64,000 nt of DNA from Tieghemiomyces parasiticus (lineage: Eukaryota; Kickxellomycota; Dimargaritomycetes; Dimargaritales; Dimargaritaceae). Numbering within the stretch: position 1 is the stretch's first letter; the number at the start of each line of letters is the position of its first letter. Under the pieces are notes generated by a model, which ran no database searches, was not told the DNA's origin, and saw only the letters and a list, made by a program, of their open reading frames with translations. Location of the stretch: positions 1-64,000 of the forward strand of contig JANBPT010000093.1 in NCBI GenBank assembly GCA_027575765.1. The letters are read 5' to 3'. Of the stretch, positions 1-12,607 are shown piece by piece. The position numbers and the translations under genes are program-made.

Positions 1-2331
1 TTTTATGTTTCCTCTCCCTCCCTTCTCTTACATATCGCATTACTTATACATAACAACACACACGAACTGGAGGTCCACTTGCAATACGGGATTTGTTTTC
101 GTTTTTTAACCGGGTCGCCACGGTTGGCTAGGCACCGTGTCTCGGCCGTCCTTGCCTCCCGGTTATGTGGCAACCAGTTTGGAGCTCGGGTAGACTGATT
201 ACGTTTTACAGGGTGTTGGGCGACCCATGCGGCTGTGGTGGTTCTTATGCCCAGACGCAGATGCATCTGATTGATTTAGGCTTCCTTGAGAGGAAAGTAT
301 GCCCGAAAGATCAGGAAGAATTACATGGAGTAGTACCCTAGCCTACTTCCTACCGACCTGAGTCATGCCACTAGCTTGGGTCGCAATTGCACAGGGACAG
401 CCGACATGAATTGCAATCGACGTCGCTGACTACGAACATATGAAAAGGGGAGGGGGAGTCACTCAGGTCCTGCCGATCTCTTCCTCTGGTTAGCCTACTA
501 ATCTGGGTCGCCTGACCTGCAGGTCAATCCGAACGGCTTGGCCAATGGTAAAGTTGTGGGGTGCAAAGTATACCGCAATGGTACAGGAGTGGTGGTGGGG
601 TGGGGGGGGGTGCAGCACTGGACCCGTGGCCCTGTGGTTTAGGCTGATCTAGCCGGATGCAAGTACCGTTTTCAGATAAGCGTACTGAGTGCTAGCCAGG
701 TGAAGTGAATTTTTATTTATAGTGAATCTAAGGCAGGCAACCTGTTGGTCATCATTTGCCATCCACAGGGAAACATAATAAAGGATAAATGATCAAAAGC
801 CCTCAAGAACTACCGAATATGGAGGGAAAGGGCTCATGAGTGCCAGTCAAGCCCATGCAATTCACGTCAGTAATCCGGGGACTAACCCATTCAGGTGCTG
901 GTGGTCTGGGGGAGGGGAGGGCCGGAACTTTGTGTACGCCGACTTGGTGGGTATTTACCAACGGCACGAGTGCAGAAACAGGCGGACGGATAGAGCTGGC
1001 CGTTGATCGTTGGTGAGCTGATATGCCAATTAAACGGATTGCCCGGTGCTCAGTACAAGGACTCCTCTAAGCAGATTAGGGAGACGCCAGGCGAGCGGAT
1101 GGGTTGTAGCGCCGCGTCGCCGTGGTGGACATTGCTGGTGTTAGGAGTCGCGGTGCCCGGCGCTGACGATGAATCGTAGGCGCAAGCTGGATGCATTCCT
1201 AGGCTGTCTCTGGAGGGATGGAGGGAGGCCCTTAATCAACGCCCGGCGAAACTTAATTGGCTCTGGCTGCATGCATACGGCCGATATCTTGGGGGAGGTG
1301 TACGACGGCGCTGGCCCCCCCCGTAGCCATTCGTCGACAACGTTTCTCGTTTCATTCGCTGTGTCGCTTCCGCTGTATCGGTGGACGTCCCGGATCGCCC
1401 TCCCATTTTCGCCTGTGTGTGGGTTTTTAGCGGCCGCTGGCTGCCACATCCTGGCTACTTGTACGACCCCTGCCGAATTTGGGTCGCCACCCCCACATTT
1501 CGTCTTGCGTACAGTCCACGAGGATTGCCTCTGCCTGTCCCCTGTAGTGGCCCCATTAGGCAGATGCGAAGGCCCTTTGCAATTCACTGGCGCTACGCTC
1601 TTTTGGAAACTCCTTGGCTGCATCCTGGAACGCCTTACTGTGCTCCGCCCTTATTTCTACCAGCCACCCCTGTCCTTTCGTCCCACACCTGGCCGGTGCT
1701 GCCGCAATCCCCCTCCCCCACTCGCTCGCCATCTCCCCCGCACGCGCTCAAGTAGGCGCGAACGGACCCTACCGTAGGACCACCGTGGCCGGACCCACTC
1801 CCCCTTTTTCCTCGTCCCTTTATCGCTTCTTCATTAAACCCCTATGTCGGTCGGTCATATGCTTCGTCGTCTTTGGTTCTCCGTCTCCGCCTCGTTTGCC
1901 CCTATCTACCCGTGGCTCATCCGCCGACCAGGGCGCTTCTTGCTACTCCGCGCTTGTCCTGTCCGTTCCCGCCATCTGCCCGTCCCCCGCGAGCTCTTCC
2001 CTTCGTAAGCGCCATTGTGCCACTCCTTTTGTCAATTCCACTGCGTCCACCTCCTATTTCCCCTCACCGTTGGTGCAATTCGACGTGCCACCGTTGCTAC
2101 TCCTTGAGCCCACCTCCGCCGACTTGTCCGTATTTACACTCCGCTCCGGTTGCATTGCATACCGCATATAGTCCGCTGCATTCCAGGCCCCGGCATTCGC
2201 CCTTTCCTCACCACTCTCTCGTCGTGCGCCCTTAGCCTGCCAGCTTGTCTCGGACGTGGCCCGTCATCCTTCTCGTTTCTTTTTCGGCCGTTGCAGCCCA
2301 GCTCACTGACGACCCCGCTGTCCTCCTCATC
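1..2331. other. Intergenic region, upstream of the CYRI gene
   Basis: No reading frame here resembles a known protein or shows convincing codon structure. The last 700 bases or so, from about 1640, become strongly C/T-rich on the + strand and run straight into the start codon at 2332. The same pyrimidine bias precedes other genes in this window, so I read it as promoter and 5' leader. There is a run of G around 601-610. I see no RNA gene or repeat. Confidence 0.5.
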
Positions 2332-5173
2332 ATGGGCGCCATTCTGTCCGCGTTCCGTTCGGTCGCAGGTGACCAGAGCCCGTCCGGCCCCTACGCCGGG
2401 TTCTACCTAGACCTTCAGTGTAAGTGGGGATTACAGAGAACACAGGGTACAGCTTCAATTTCCCAGCTACTGCTCCATCGAACCGTGGTGATGACCACTC
2501 TCGCTCGGCAGTTTTTCCTTTATGGTGTCTGGCCGACCGCTAGGCTATAGACGTTGCTCCGAACGGGTGATGTTGGCACCCCCTCCGGAGTTGCCGGCCT
2601 AGAGTGGGGCGGAGTCACCGCGAGGGTAATCTACACTTCACCTACAGTCCTGTGCGCACGGGGGTTATTGGAGCCTCACCCTTTCAGCCGATGGTACTTG
2701 GTGTACACAACAAGCTGACTTTATAATCCCATCCATGTCCATCCGTACCCCCGTCTTACCCCGTATTATCCCGCACCGACTTCATCTTGTTCGCTTTTGT
2801 TTCTGACTAGCATCGTTGCCGGATGATACGGGTCTGGAACTTTGTGGCCAGGCCACGCGGGTCATTGAGGATGCGAAGGGGCTCATACGCTCGCTGCATG
2901 TCTACAAGCCCTGTACCGAGTCCATCCGCCAGGTAAGCCCCTCGCCAGTGCGCTGGAGAGGAAATACATCAGACCTCCCGCCCCGACCCAGTTTCTCCCA
3001 GGCTCAGAGATCAGGGAGTTAATAGTACGCTGTCCCAGTTCTGCCGTCCCCGGTTATGGGTACCCTGTCCCTCGACTGGCAGCCGTTTTCCTTTGTTCAC
3101 TCCCTCCCCGCATTGTTTTTTGTATACCCCATCTCTCCTCCTCTCGCGTTCCGTCTCAGGCCATCTCCAACCCCACCTCGGAAAACGAGAACAATGCCTG
3201 GGTGCAACTCACACCGTCAGTCACCGTGCTGTACCGCTTCTACGATGCCTCCGCCAAACTGGGTAAGTCTAGTGCCGATGTCAGGGAAGGCGGGCCATTA
3301 AGACGCCAGCTCTTCGTTATGACACCCCGTAATTTGCATGCCCTTCTATACTAGTGGCCACTCAGCCATAATTGGACGCCTCGGTTCCCAATGACACTCA
3401 CCAACACACCATCCCCCGCTGCCACTTCCCCCACCCCCTGACCCCTTGTCTACATGCTATGCTCGGTTGTAGAGCAAATCATCCCTGAGCTTATCAAGCC
3501 CCTGTGCAGGCAGAGCTCACAGCCTGTTACCACAAGCTTCATCGAGCACGAGTCGCTGGTCAAGCTACTGGCCCAGATCCTTAATCTGACCATGGAATTT
3601 GACGAACTTAAGGTATGTGTACTATGCAGTTCCAAAATAGGCATCTCCCCCCTTTTTACCTTTAGTCCATAATTGGCGAGGGAGGAAATTGGGCCCCTCT
3701 ATCAACTGCTCACCGTCCCTGCACCCTCACCCTTTTATCCCTCCCTCTCATTACCCGCCTTCCCACCTGTCCGACCGCCGGGCACATCCAGATGTCCAAC
3801 CCCTCCATGCAGAATGACTTTTCATTCTACCGCCGTACCCTGCATCGTCTGAAGCAGACCTCGAATGTATGTCGCTAGCAGTGTCCCTGCATGCATATCA
3901 CTAGTCGCCGTGCAGCGCACTGTAATATCCGCCCTTCATCTCGTTTTGCACCGAGGGTTCGTCACCAGCCCACGGTGGCTGGAAAAGTGGATTGATGATC
4001 CTTTCCAGACTGGCGGGTCACTCACCAGCCCACAGACTCTACCATGAGCCGACCCCCTGACCCTTGTCTTTCTCCCCCCGAATCTGTCCTCCAACTAACA
4101 CTGACCTCCTCTCCTCTCCCCTCATGATGTGCTTTTCACTTTGCCCTGGGGTGTCTGCGTTGCTACCGATACCGGTATTCGCTCCACTGCCTTCTCCACT
4201 CCAGCCTGCCCTCCTGTCCAGCATTATACGGGACGACGCCACCAACCAGATGTCGCTGTTCTACGCCTATCCCAACCCCATGCTCCGGATGGTCACCGAA
4301 GCCATGACGAACTCCGTGAGCCAGGTACGTCCCGTTTTGACCAGTTTCCGGGCAATACTGGCCAGGAATGCAGCTCTGCCCCACGGAGCTTTCGCTATGA
4401 TTCCCGCCTCGCGTGGTCTGGCCTACCTTCATAGCATCCCGCTTTGCGTGTACTCACCAACTCGCCCCTTCTTCCAACCCCCCACCCTTTGATTTCTCCT
4501 CCATCCAGTACCGCTGCGACCCCCACCTCGTATGCGAGGGCCTTGCCTGCCTATGCGCCGCCTCCTACACCGATTTGACCCAACACAGGTGAGTTTGATG
4601 AGTTGGTTGGTTGGGAGGAGGGGGTCCGATTCCGCCCATAGGACCTAGACCCGGGGAGGGCATCATAGAATGACCCAACTAACCAACGGCGATTTTACGT
4701 ACTCTTCCCCCCTGTTTCGCACCACTGCTTTCCAGTGGACACAGTAGCGAACGGGCACTCTTCTCACTACGCGTGATGGTGGCCTCTGCCATCCTTTACG
4801 ACCACATTCTGCCCGAGGGTGTTTTCCAACGCAACTCTTCCATCAATGTAAGTGCAGCCCTTCCTAATCGCGGCACCGTGGTGGCGCCTGTATGTCGGTT
4901 CATGGTTCTTTCTCAAGCCACCGAGTAGAGTATCGACGCGATACATAGCAGACCTATCGTCTAACGATAATGTAATTTCTAAACTATCTAATCCCCCACT
5001 TGCCCACTTGGCAACCCTCTACCATGTCATACTGCTAGGTACCATCCGTCATTAACGTGATCGGGAAGCACCAGGGGTCCCACTCGCAGAACCTCATGAA
5101 CGCTCTCCGGTATAGCACCAAGAACCTCAACCAGGATACGACACCCAAGCAAGTGCGCGCTATGCTCGTATGA
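2332..5173 (+). CDS. CYRI/FAM49-family Rac1-binding protein (9 exons)
   Basis: Exons 2332-2419, 2811-2932, 3160-3262, 3473-3612, 3792-3866, 4205-4324, 4509-4588, 4736-4847 and 5039-5173 join in frame into 324 residues, the length I recall for vertebrate CYRI-B. The family (DUF1394, related to the Rac-binding part of CYFIP) binds active Rac1 at membranes and restrains the SCAR/WAVE complex that drives Arp2/3 actin branching. The protein starts Met-Gly with Ser at position 6, a good N-myristoylation signal like that of animal CYRI. The family block QNDFSFYRRTL is present, and its Arg pair (about 165-166) matches the Rac1-contact arginines of mouse CYRI-B. The end reads NALRYSTKNLNQDTTPKQVR, as in animals. 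Introns carry GTAAGT, GTATGT, GTACGT or GTGAG donors. The family is certain; exon edges are hand-set, the fourth and sixth acceptors being chosen by frame. Confidence 0.93.
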
Positions 5174-7027
5174 GGATAGCCATTCTCTGCCACATCCCTT
5201 CATTTTGCGGGTCTGGTCTCGCCCGCCATAGTTCCGATGTCTCTTCCCTCCATCCCACCGCCCGTAGTTCGGTACGCGCCCCTAGACGGTCGCGTCCATA
5301 TCGTTCAAGGGCCGGTGTCTCTCCCTGACGTCAGGCCACATCATATATCATCTACTGCCTACTTTTTTTAGCCTATCTTCGTTCGCATATGTTTCGATAC
5401 TTCTGTTGTTGATCAGGTGAAGTTCGCCTATGACCTTCGTTCCCATTTTGAGCTTTCCTTATGGCTATTCGATCCCTGGCCCCTCTACTATCCTCGCACT
5501 TCCCCGTCCTCCCCCCTTTCTTTTCTCCATGCCTTTTGATACCCCTAATCCATCTGCCCGTACCCATGTGCATCTCTGTGTGCTTGTAAACAAGTGCCGT
5601 CATCACTGGCTTACTTTCTCTGGGTCGTGCTGCCCCAACGCTCTGATGCTCTCTTCGGCTACGCACGCCTCTCCGTAAGCCATGACCTCGGATTCATGTG
5701 TACCACGCCACACGTCTAGTCCGCGCCCCTCTTTCTCCCCCTTCCCTCCTGCCCTAGCGAATGTTGACCGCCGTTGGCCCTGGAACAGAGGGAGCCTGCG
5801 GGCCCTGTATTTATCCCGCTACGGTTCTGAGCAGCCGTTTTTTCGGCTACCCCGGTTTTATCCTTCTTTCTCACCTACCTTGCCTGTGAAACTACGCCAA
5901 TAAGTAAATTTAGCCTCGCAATGCCAAGCGTGGGGTGGAGTGTATAAGATGGGTGGGCCAACCTAGTTCTCCTATAGGAGGACAAGGTAAGGTACACAGG
6001 CCTGGTGGACGTGAGGGGAGCTGGAATTGGTAACCCATTTAAGAAGATGAGACGAATTGTCGCTATAATGTGGGCCACTGGGAGACGCTCGGCAAGGTCA
6101 GGTGCTGGAGGCCAGGTGGCATGGAAGGAGACGTGTGCCCCCCCCCCCCGTTCTCCATATATAGTGAATGTGTCAGGCGAGCTTCAGTTTGTGAAGGGGC
6201 GATATCTGTGGGCTGTAATCATGCTCTGGGTTGGAAACAACTCTTATCGCCGCTTTCCAGAAGTCTCAGGCCTTAATAAAGAAAGCCCACCACCATGATT
6301 GGACTGTCAACCCGCCGACGGTGCCCGGGAGTTGTTTGGCCAAAGGTAGCCATGTCGCCCCTCGAATACTACAGCGGACTTTTAATTGACATTGTTTGCT
6401 CGTCTGTACGAGTGGCTGGTCCACCCCTGTCTCGTCTCTTTTCGTCCAAACAACTCCCAGTGGTCGTCTCCACCATTCCCCACAACGAAACAGAACCTTT
6501 TATATTATCTTTCCTCAGCCCACCGGGCTTCTCACATGTGAATCTCCTCAACCCGTACTTACCGTGCCATTTCTATGCATCCGTCCTTCTTCTCCGCTCT
6601 TTATCTGCTGCTTCGAGCCGACCTCTCTGGCCCATTCCTCGGCACTATTACTTACTGGGTTTTGTCCGCCCACATCTCTCTCTAAACATCCATACCAAGC
6701 CTCTCACCGTCGTCACCTCTGCCAGTGGAGCGACTTAGTCGGACCGTGGCCTCTATATCTTCATTTCCACTGTTCGCCACTACTGACCGGATAGACCCTC
6801 CCCCTACCGGCTCGTGGCCTCCCCCTCATCCCGAAACATTCCCTTTCCTCGAGGCGGCCGTCGTCCCATTGGGTCTCCTTGGTCCCTCTGCCGTGCACAT
6901 TACGAGGGGTCACAGGGTCTACCATCCCCCAAGGCCCGAGGGAAATTCGAAGCCTCGCAATATTCACGTGCACAAAGGGTAGCAGCCGGCCCCCCCTCTC
7001 GTCCAACCTTCCTCTAAGCCATCCCTC
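5174..7027. other. Intergenic region between CYRI and CLEC16A-like genes
   Basis: About 1.85 kb between two genes on the same strand. From about 5400 to 5760 and again from 6540 to 7020 the + strand is C/T-rich, the second block leading into the next start codon. A run of ten or so C lies near 6139-6148. No frame here looks like protein or splices convincingly into a neighbour. Confidence 0.5.
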
Positions 7028-10000
7028 ATGCTGCCCCGGTGGCTTACCAATCTAGGCTCGGAAGCGGAGCAGAGCCCGGAGCAGCGGTACATGCATAAGA
7101 TTGAGTAAGTCTACAACCAAAGAAGGGTGTCCACTCTATGACAAAAAAATGATACAGATATGCATTGTGGAGCTCATGTGGACTCAGCGAGTTTCGTAGC
7201 GAGTCTGGGTCTAGACCTAGGCCCCAGGCTTCCTCACCAGCAACCCTCTTACCCCATTCGACCGCACTACCTGGCCACACCCCCTGCACCCAGAGCCCTC
7301 GACCGTCGGTTGGCCTCATTCTCGCCGCACAGCGATACCCACGTTGTTATCGAAAAGATCCGACAGCTCTCCGAGGTCTTGATCTACTGCGATCGGCACC
7401 ACCCCGAGCTTCTAGGGTAAGTGGCTTATACGGAAGATGGTTAGGTTGTGTAGGCTCGAGTGGTGGCCTTATTCAGCCCGCACGCTCCTAGTGAACCCAA
7501 GCTAACTCCCTCTACTGTGCTCTTCGCTCGGGCGCCCTATTCACCGATGCAACCTCGCCACACCCTTCATTATCCTTGCTAGATACTTTCTCGAGAAGCA
7601 AATGCATTTGCGCTTCTTTGGCCTCCTTGACCAGAAGATGCCTGTAGAGGTCCTACTACAATTCCTACAGACCCTCAGCATCATTATCGACAGCATCAAG
7701 ACGGAGAATTTCATGTACTACCTCCTCTCCAACAACTACATCAACCGCATCCTTCAGTTTCCCTTCGATTTCTCCAGCGATGAGGTACTGGCCTACTACG
7801 TTTCCTTTCTCAAGACCCTGTCGCTCAAACTGACACCGGACACGGTACACTTCTTTTGTAACGCCAAGACCCGCGACTTCCCACTGTACACCTCGGCCAT
7901 CCGCTTCTTCGACCACAAGGACACCATGGTCCGCATCGCTGTCAAGTCTATCACCCTCAACGTGTACCGCACCCTAACGCCAACTGCGCGCGCGGTGGTC
8001 CTAGACCACCCGTCCTGTCGGGCCTATTTTTACGACCTAGTCCGGTCCGTTCGGCGGAAGCACGAGGCGGTAGTCGACTTGGTGCGGCCGGGCTCCGTAC
8101 GACCCGCGGTTCCCTACTCGCAAATCAACCAGATTCTGGAGGAGCACCTTGAAACCATTGCCTACGTCAATGACGTGTTCGGTCTGGGCGTAGGCGCCAT
8201 AAACTCCGTGTTGGCCCAGACCCTGCGAACCGAACTGCTCTACCCGGTCTATCTGGCCCACCTACTCGAGCACCAGGCTCAGCCGGCGGACCCTGACCGC
8301 CGTTGCCAAGCCCACGTGTCGTTAGTATTTCTGACCCACTTGGTGATGACGCTCAAGTACCCGTCCGTGATCAACGAGGTTGCTACGATGCTGTTCAGCG
8401 AGACGGCGCGGGACCTCGTACCTGTGGGCCACGTGGCTGGTGAGGAGATGACCGATGCGAGCGCGGACGGGGATGGTGAGGACGACGGAATCCACGCCGT
8501 GGACGGCGCCCTATTCCTGCGGCCCAACCGTGCCGACGACACCCTGGCCATGCCCCTACTTTGTCTTTGCTACTTCCTACTCATCAACAAGGCCGTCAGT
8601 CCCAGCACCCTCGCCCAGACCTCGCTCTGCCCGCGGCGTCTGGCTCGCACCAAGGATATTTTGCAGTCCCTCATGGGGTCGGCTGATGCCGCTCCGTCCT
8701 CCCTCTCAAATTTCGGTACCGGTCGCCCGACCGATCGCCCCACCGAGGAAACGGCAGCGACAGCGGTGCGGGCGGCGGAAGCCAATCTATGTCCATTCGC
8801 CCACCAGCACCCGTTTGTTGCGCTGCTCCTGGACTGGTTTACCACCAACCATGCCTGCCGGCCCGTCACGGTCGACCTTGCCGCCGCCGTCCTGGATGAA
8901 CTGACCCTTACCGCTGACCCGGTCCACGTTCTCTGTACGGAACACCGGGCCACCCTACAAACCGCTTTGACCGCGATCCAGACGGCCCTGCGTGACCGGG
9001 TGGCCGCCGATGTTACCGAGAGCAATCTCAGTGCCGTGGTAGCCGAGCTACATGGATTGCAGCTGCACACTTTCGAACAGCGCATGTTCAACGCCATCCT
9101 GGAGGCGAAGTTGGCCTTTCCTACCCCGTCGCGAGTCCCCGGGTCGCCTCTCCTTTCAGACGGAGCTTCATCGTCCCAGGCGGGCGAAACAATGAGCGTG
9201 GAGACCACGGAAGGCGACGACGGTATTCACTTGGACCTGGCTAGGGGTGCTCCACCCGTGGTGACCACGGCCGACGGCACCGCCACCGTCGAGCCCTCCC
9301 CACTCGTGACGCCATTCCGGCCGACGCCAGTGGTAAGCGGCCGCACGGTCGTCCATTTTGCCTTCCACATCGATCGGTGGCTCCGCAGCGACACCAAGCC
9401 GAACCAACAAGGCACACCGACCCACTCAACGACCCCCCATACGCCGAGTCCTGCCGCATCCGAGAAGAGCCCGTCAGGCCCCGGTCGACCACCGACCTCA
9501 CTACCATCGTCAGCTTCACCGCTCCCCGTTGCCGGATTTGAGCCGGTCTACCGCGAGCGTCAGGTACTGCCGTTAGCTAAGCATCCCCACATCCCGGTTG
9601 TAGTTCACGCGCGGCGCTCAATCCAGGTCTTCCACGGGTTCCTTCTGTCGGACGAACAGGCCGAGCTCGTCATTCTCAAACCTCAGCGTGACCACCCTGG
9701 CTACGCCGAGGTTGTCTATGCAGTACCCGTGGCCGACCTATCCGTCCATCGGGTTGTGCCCGCTTCGCCCGCCACGGGTGGCGGCGGCGGCAGTGGTGGT
9801 GGTACCCGGACATCAACAAGCCAGGCTATGGATAGTCTGCTGGCGCTCAACGGGGGAGGCCACCATAGTGGTGGAGCCATGGCCACCGGCCCTGCCAGTC
9901 GAGCCCGCCAATTCGGCCACACCCTCTTCCGGTCCGCCACCTCGTCTTCGTCATCTTCCGTGGTCTCACTGGCCCACCAACCTTCCGTCCTAGACGCTGG

Positions 10001-10364
10001 GCTCCAGACGTCTTCCGGCATGGGCGGCAGCGATCCACACCCGCAGTTACCCCGCCGGCAACTCCACGTAGCGGGGCCCTACTACCGACCGCAGCGCGGC
10101 CAGGCCGGCCACCCCCGGTCGCAGTACCTGGACGTCACCCTGCACTTCAAGGACAAGGCTGCCGCCCTGTTCGTCGAGAGCCGTCTCATCCAAGCCCGCA
10201 CCGCCGCCCGCCAGGCCATCGCCGCGGACGTACTCGCGGCTCTGCACGTACCGCCGACACCGTCACCTCTATCGTCACCATCATTACTGCCGCCGCCTTC
10301 TCCGACGCTCTTGGTAGGCAGTCCGGACGAGCGCGAGAGCCCAATCAGCGCCATGGACGGATAG
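7028..10364 (+). CDS. CLEC16A/Ema-like endosomal and mitophagy protein (3 exons)
   Basis: Exons 7028-7104, 7294-7416 and 7583-10364 join in frame to 993 residues. The N-terminal FPL domain is unmistakable: YFLEKQMHLRFF, then YYLLSNNYINRIL, YYVSFLKTLSLKL, TVHFFCNAKTRDFPLYTSAI and MVRIAVKSITLNVYRTL follow the human CLEC16A order. Animal CLEC16A/Ema/GOP-1 proteins act on endosomes and lysosomes and in mitophagy, in complex with a RING ligase. The C-terminal part, which starts near FEPVYRERQVLPLAKHPHIP (DNA about 9539) and ends near FKDKAAALFVESRLIQARTA, aligns loosely with the CLEC16A C-terminal domain. Between the domains are Ser/Pro/Thr-rich, poly-Gly (about 9780-9800) and poly-Ser (about 9946-9960) linkers that look disordered. 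The acceptor of exon 2 (7294) was chosen by frame and length; a closer AG at about 7332 would drop 13 residues. Confidence 0.9.
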
Positions 10365-10698
10365 CCGACGTGAGATCTTTCCCAGTGGCTGTCCCCCTCC
10401 TCTCCTCTCCCTCCCCCACTATAATGTATTGTCCCAGACATCATATCCTTCTACGACCAGTAGGTCCCTACCTCCCCCCCTTTTACCTTTCCTTTTTTCT
10501 CCAAGCACTGAGTCCGGAAGAGGAGTCACTGTCTTGGGAATTATCCGACGCGGTTGTGATGTACGTTATTTAATTGCGGTCCAGCCTTTCGCCTACCGTG
10601 TACTTTTACAATGAATGAGAATCACCACGCACATCGAACTGGCTCTTCACGTGTGGCTTCTATGCTTGTGTCGTATGAAGAGGAGGGGCCAACATCCA
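10365..10698. other. Convergent 3' spacer
   Basis: A 334-base gap between the stop codons of the CLEC16A-like gene (+) and the WD40 gene (-). It must hold both 3' untranslated ends. It is C/T-rich on the + strand at 10380-10500. I see no canonical AATAAA on either strand. Confidence 0.5.
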
Positions 10699-12607
10699 TT
10701 AGTACGTGGCAGCTGATCCCTCCGTTGGGGCGGGGTCGGGGCGCCAAGTGCGTACTGTGCCATCGTCACTACAGCTGCACAGCAAGTCCAATTGATCACT
10801 CCAGACACCGCTGTACACGGTGCCTTCATGACCTTCGAGCCGCTGCACCACTTCACCACTGTCCTGGTCCCATAAGTATAAGATACCATCCTGGGATAGT
10901 CGAGGATAGTGAATAGTAGGGTGGGGTGGGGGATACACCAAGGAAAGTTAGCAAAGTGCTACTAATTGTCGTCTCATAGCTGTAACATTAAGAAAGGGGA
11001 GAGAGGAGGGGACATCTCGCTCTCTCCCCCCGGAAGTAAACACAGCTCTTTGGCAGCTATCTCGGCAGCCACTCTGCACTACAATAGCCTTACCTCAGAG
11101 CCACTGATCACCAGGCGGTTGCGAAGGAACCCTGACCGAATAAAATGCTTTGAGATGTTTTGGTATCCTTTAAATTTCTGGACGGGTTGCATCATACGGA
11201 TGTCCCAAAGGCGGGTCGAGTTGTCCTTGGAACTGGAAAGTAAGTATGAACCGTCGGTGCTCATGGCGACGCTGGTCACCTCGCCGAGGTGCGCGGCGAA
11301 AGTCTTGATGCAGGTGCCCGAGAGAATGTCCCAGAACTTGATCGATTTGTCCTTGGATCTGATTGAGGGGGGTGGTAAGAAGTGGGAGGGGTGGGGGGGG
11401 GGAGGAAAGGAGGAGGAAGAGGAAGGGGAGGGCGGCGATATAAATGATACGTGAGAAGTCGGGTGAGCTGGCCATAAATCGTGACGAATCGTATAGTTAC
11501 AAAACAAAATACTGCTCGCCGCTACTGTTTCAGGGCTGTGGCGTAGCGGTTACGCTTAGGGCATCCTTACCCGCTAATAACGAGGTTGCCGAGTGGATTG
11601 AACGTCACCTGGGCCACAGAGAGATCGTGGCCCGCGAAAGATTTCATCATGGTCTTTGTGGTCACGTCGAAGATCCGGACGGTTTTATCGTAGCCGCCGG
11701 TGACGACGTGTAGCTGAGCGGGTGAACGTCAGGGCCAAAAAAAAAAAGTTGCATTATAACGTGGGGCCAGATAAGCAATACGTTGGCAAGATGATTTCCA
11801 GGTTGCTGGTTTTGTGGTCCCCGTGGGTGTTACCGGAGTATACCGGTGCTGGTACCAATGTCAGTACCAAATACGGCTGCACTTACGCTGCCGGGATGAT
11901 AGGCTACGCTGTACACATCCTCACCATGCCCTGTGAAGGTTGCAGCGCAGGCCGGGGCGGCGGGTTCGCGTATGTCCCAGAGCTGATAGGATTGGTAAGG
12001 GAGTAGCGTTAATAGCAACCATACCGGTCATTACAGAGTAAGCTATTGGTATGCGTGAACTCGGAGGGGGAGTGATCTACTGTGTAACCAATGCTGGCAG
12101 GCTCGGTAATGATCATCGTATCGCAGAACAAATTACATGAAGGGGTCGTATAGATGCTTACCTTGGCGGTACGGTCGCCGGAGGCGCTGACCAGCATGGT
12201 CTTAGTGCGGTCCGTACAGAGATCCCAGACCTTAGCGTTATGTCCTCTGAGGATGCCCAAGTGCCGGCCGGTAGCGGTCTCCCAAAGGCGTACATCGTTA
12301 TCGCTGAGGGAAAGAGCGTTGTAAGGACGGAAGCACGGGGAGCCAAAGAAGGCTGTTAGCGGGACTTGGTAATAAGCTGGTAGACCGACCGAGGGGTGAG
12401 GGTGAGGGGAACTACCAGGGTCATGTGCGAGGCAGGCTGGTAGATGCCAGACCAACCTTATCTCCACCTGTAGGTGGAGTCAGGCTCTTTTGGAGCTACC
12501 TACCTGGCACCCGACGCGATAAACTGGTCCTGGGGGCCAGTGAACAATGCACACTTGACATTGCCCCGGTGGCCCACCATGGTGGCGTGTAGGGAAGGTG
12601 TGGACAT
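10699..12607 (-). CDS. WD40-repeat beta-propeller protein (6 exons)
   Basis: Reading the minus strand, exons 12607-12504, 12303-12162, 11982-11887, 11713-11571, 11358-11094 and 10890-10699 join in frame to 313 residues made almost wholly of WD40 repeats. Visible blades include NDVRLWE, GDRTAKLWDIRE, YDKTVRIFDV, KDKSIKFWDI, KDNSTRLWDI, DGILYLWDQ and DGTVRTW, each preceded by a GH or equivalent turn, enough for one seven-bladed propeller. Such proteins are interaction scaffolds. There is no extra domain, signal peptide or membrane segment, so the partner cannot be named. The phrase QNISKHFIRSGF between blades five and six is distinctive and could identify the orthologue by search. All introns have GTARG-type donors. 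The fold is certain, the orthologue is unknown to me. Confidence 0.85.

Noticed and set aside
1141..2171. Overlapping open frames on both strands upstream of the CYRI gene
   Set aside because: They overlap in several frames, read as Pro/Ser/Leu low-complexity products of C/T-rich DNA, and show no family motif or consistent splice pattern.
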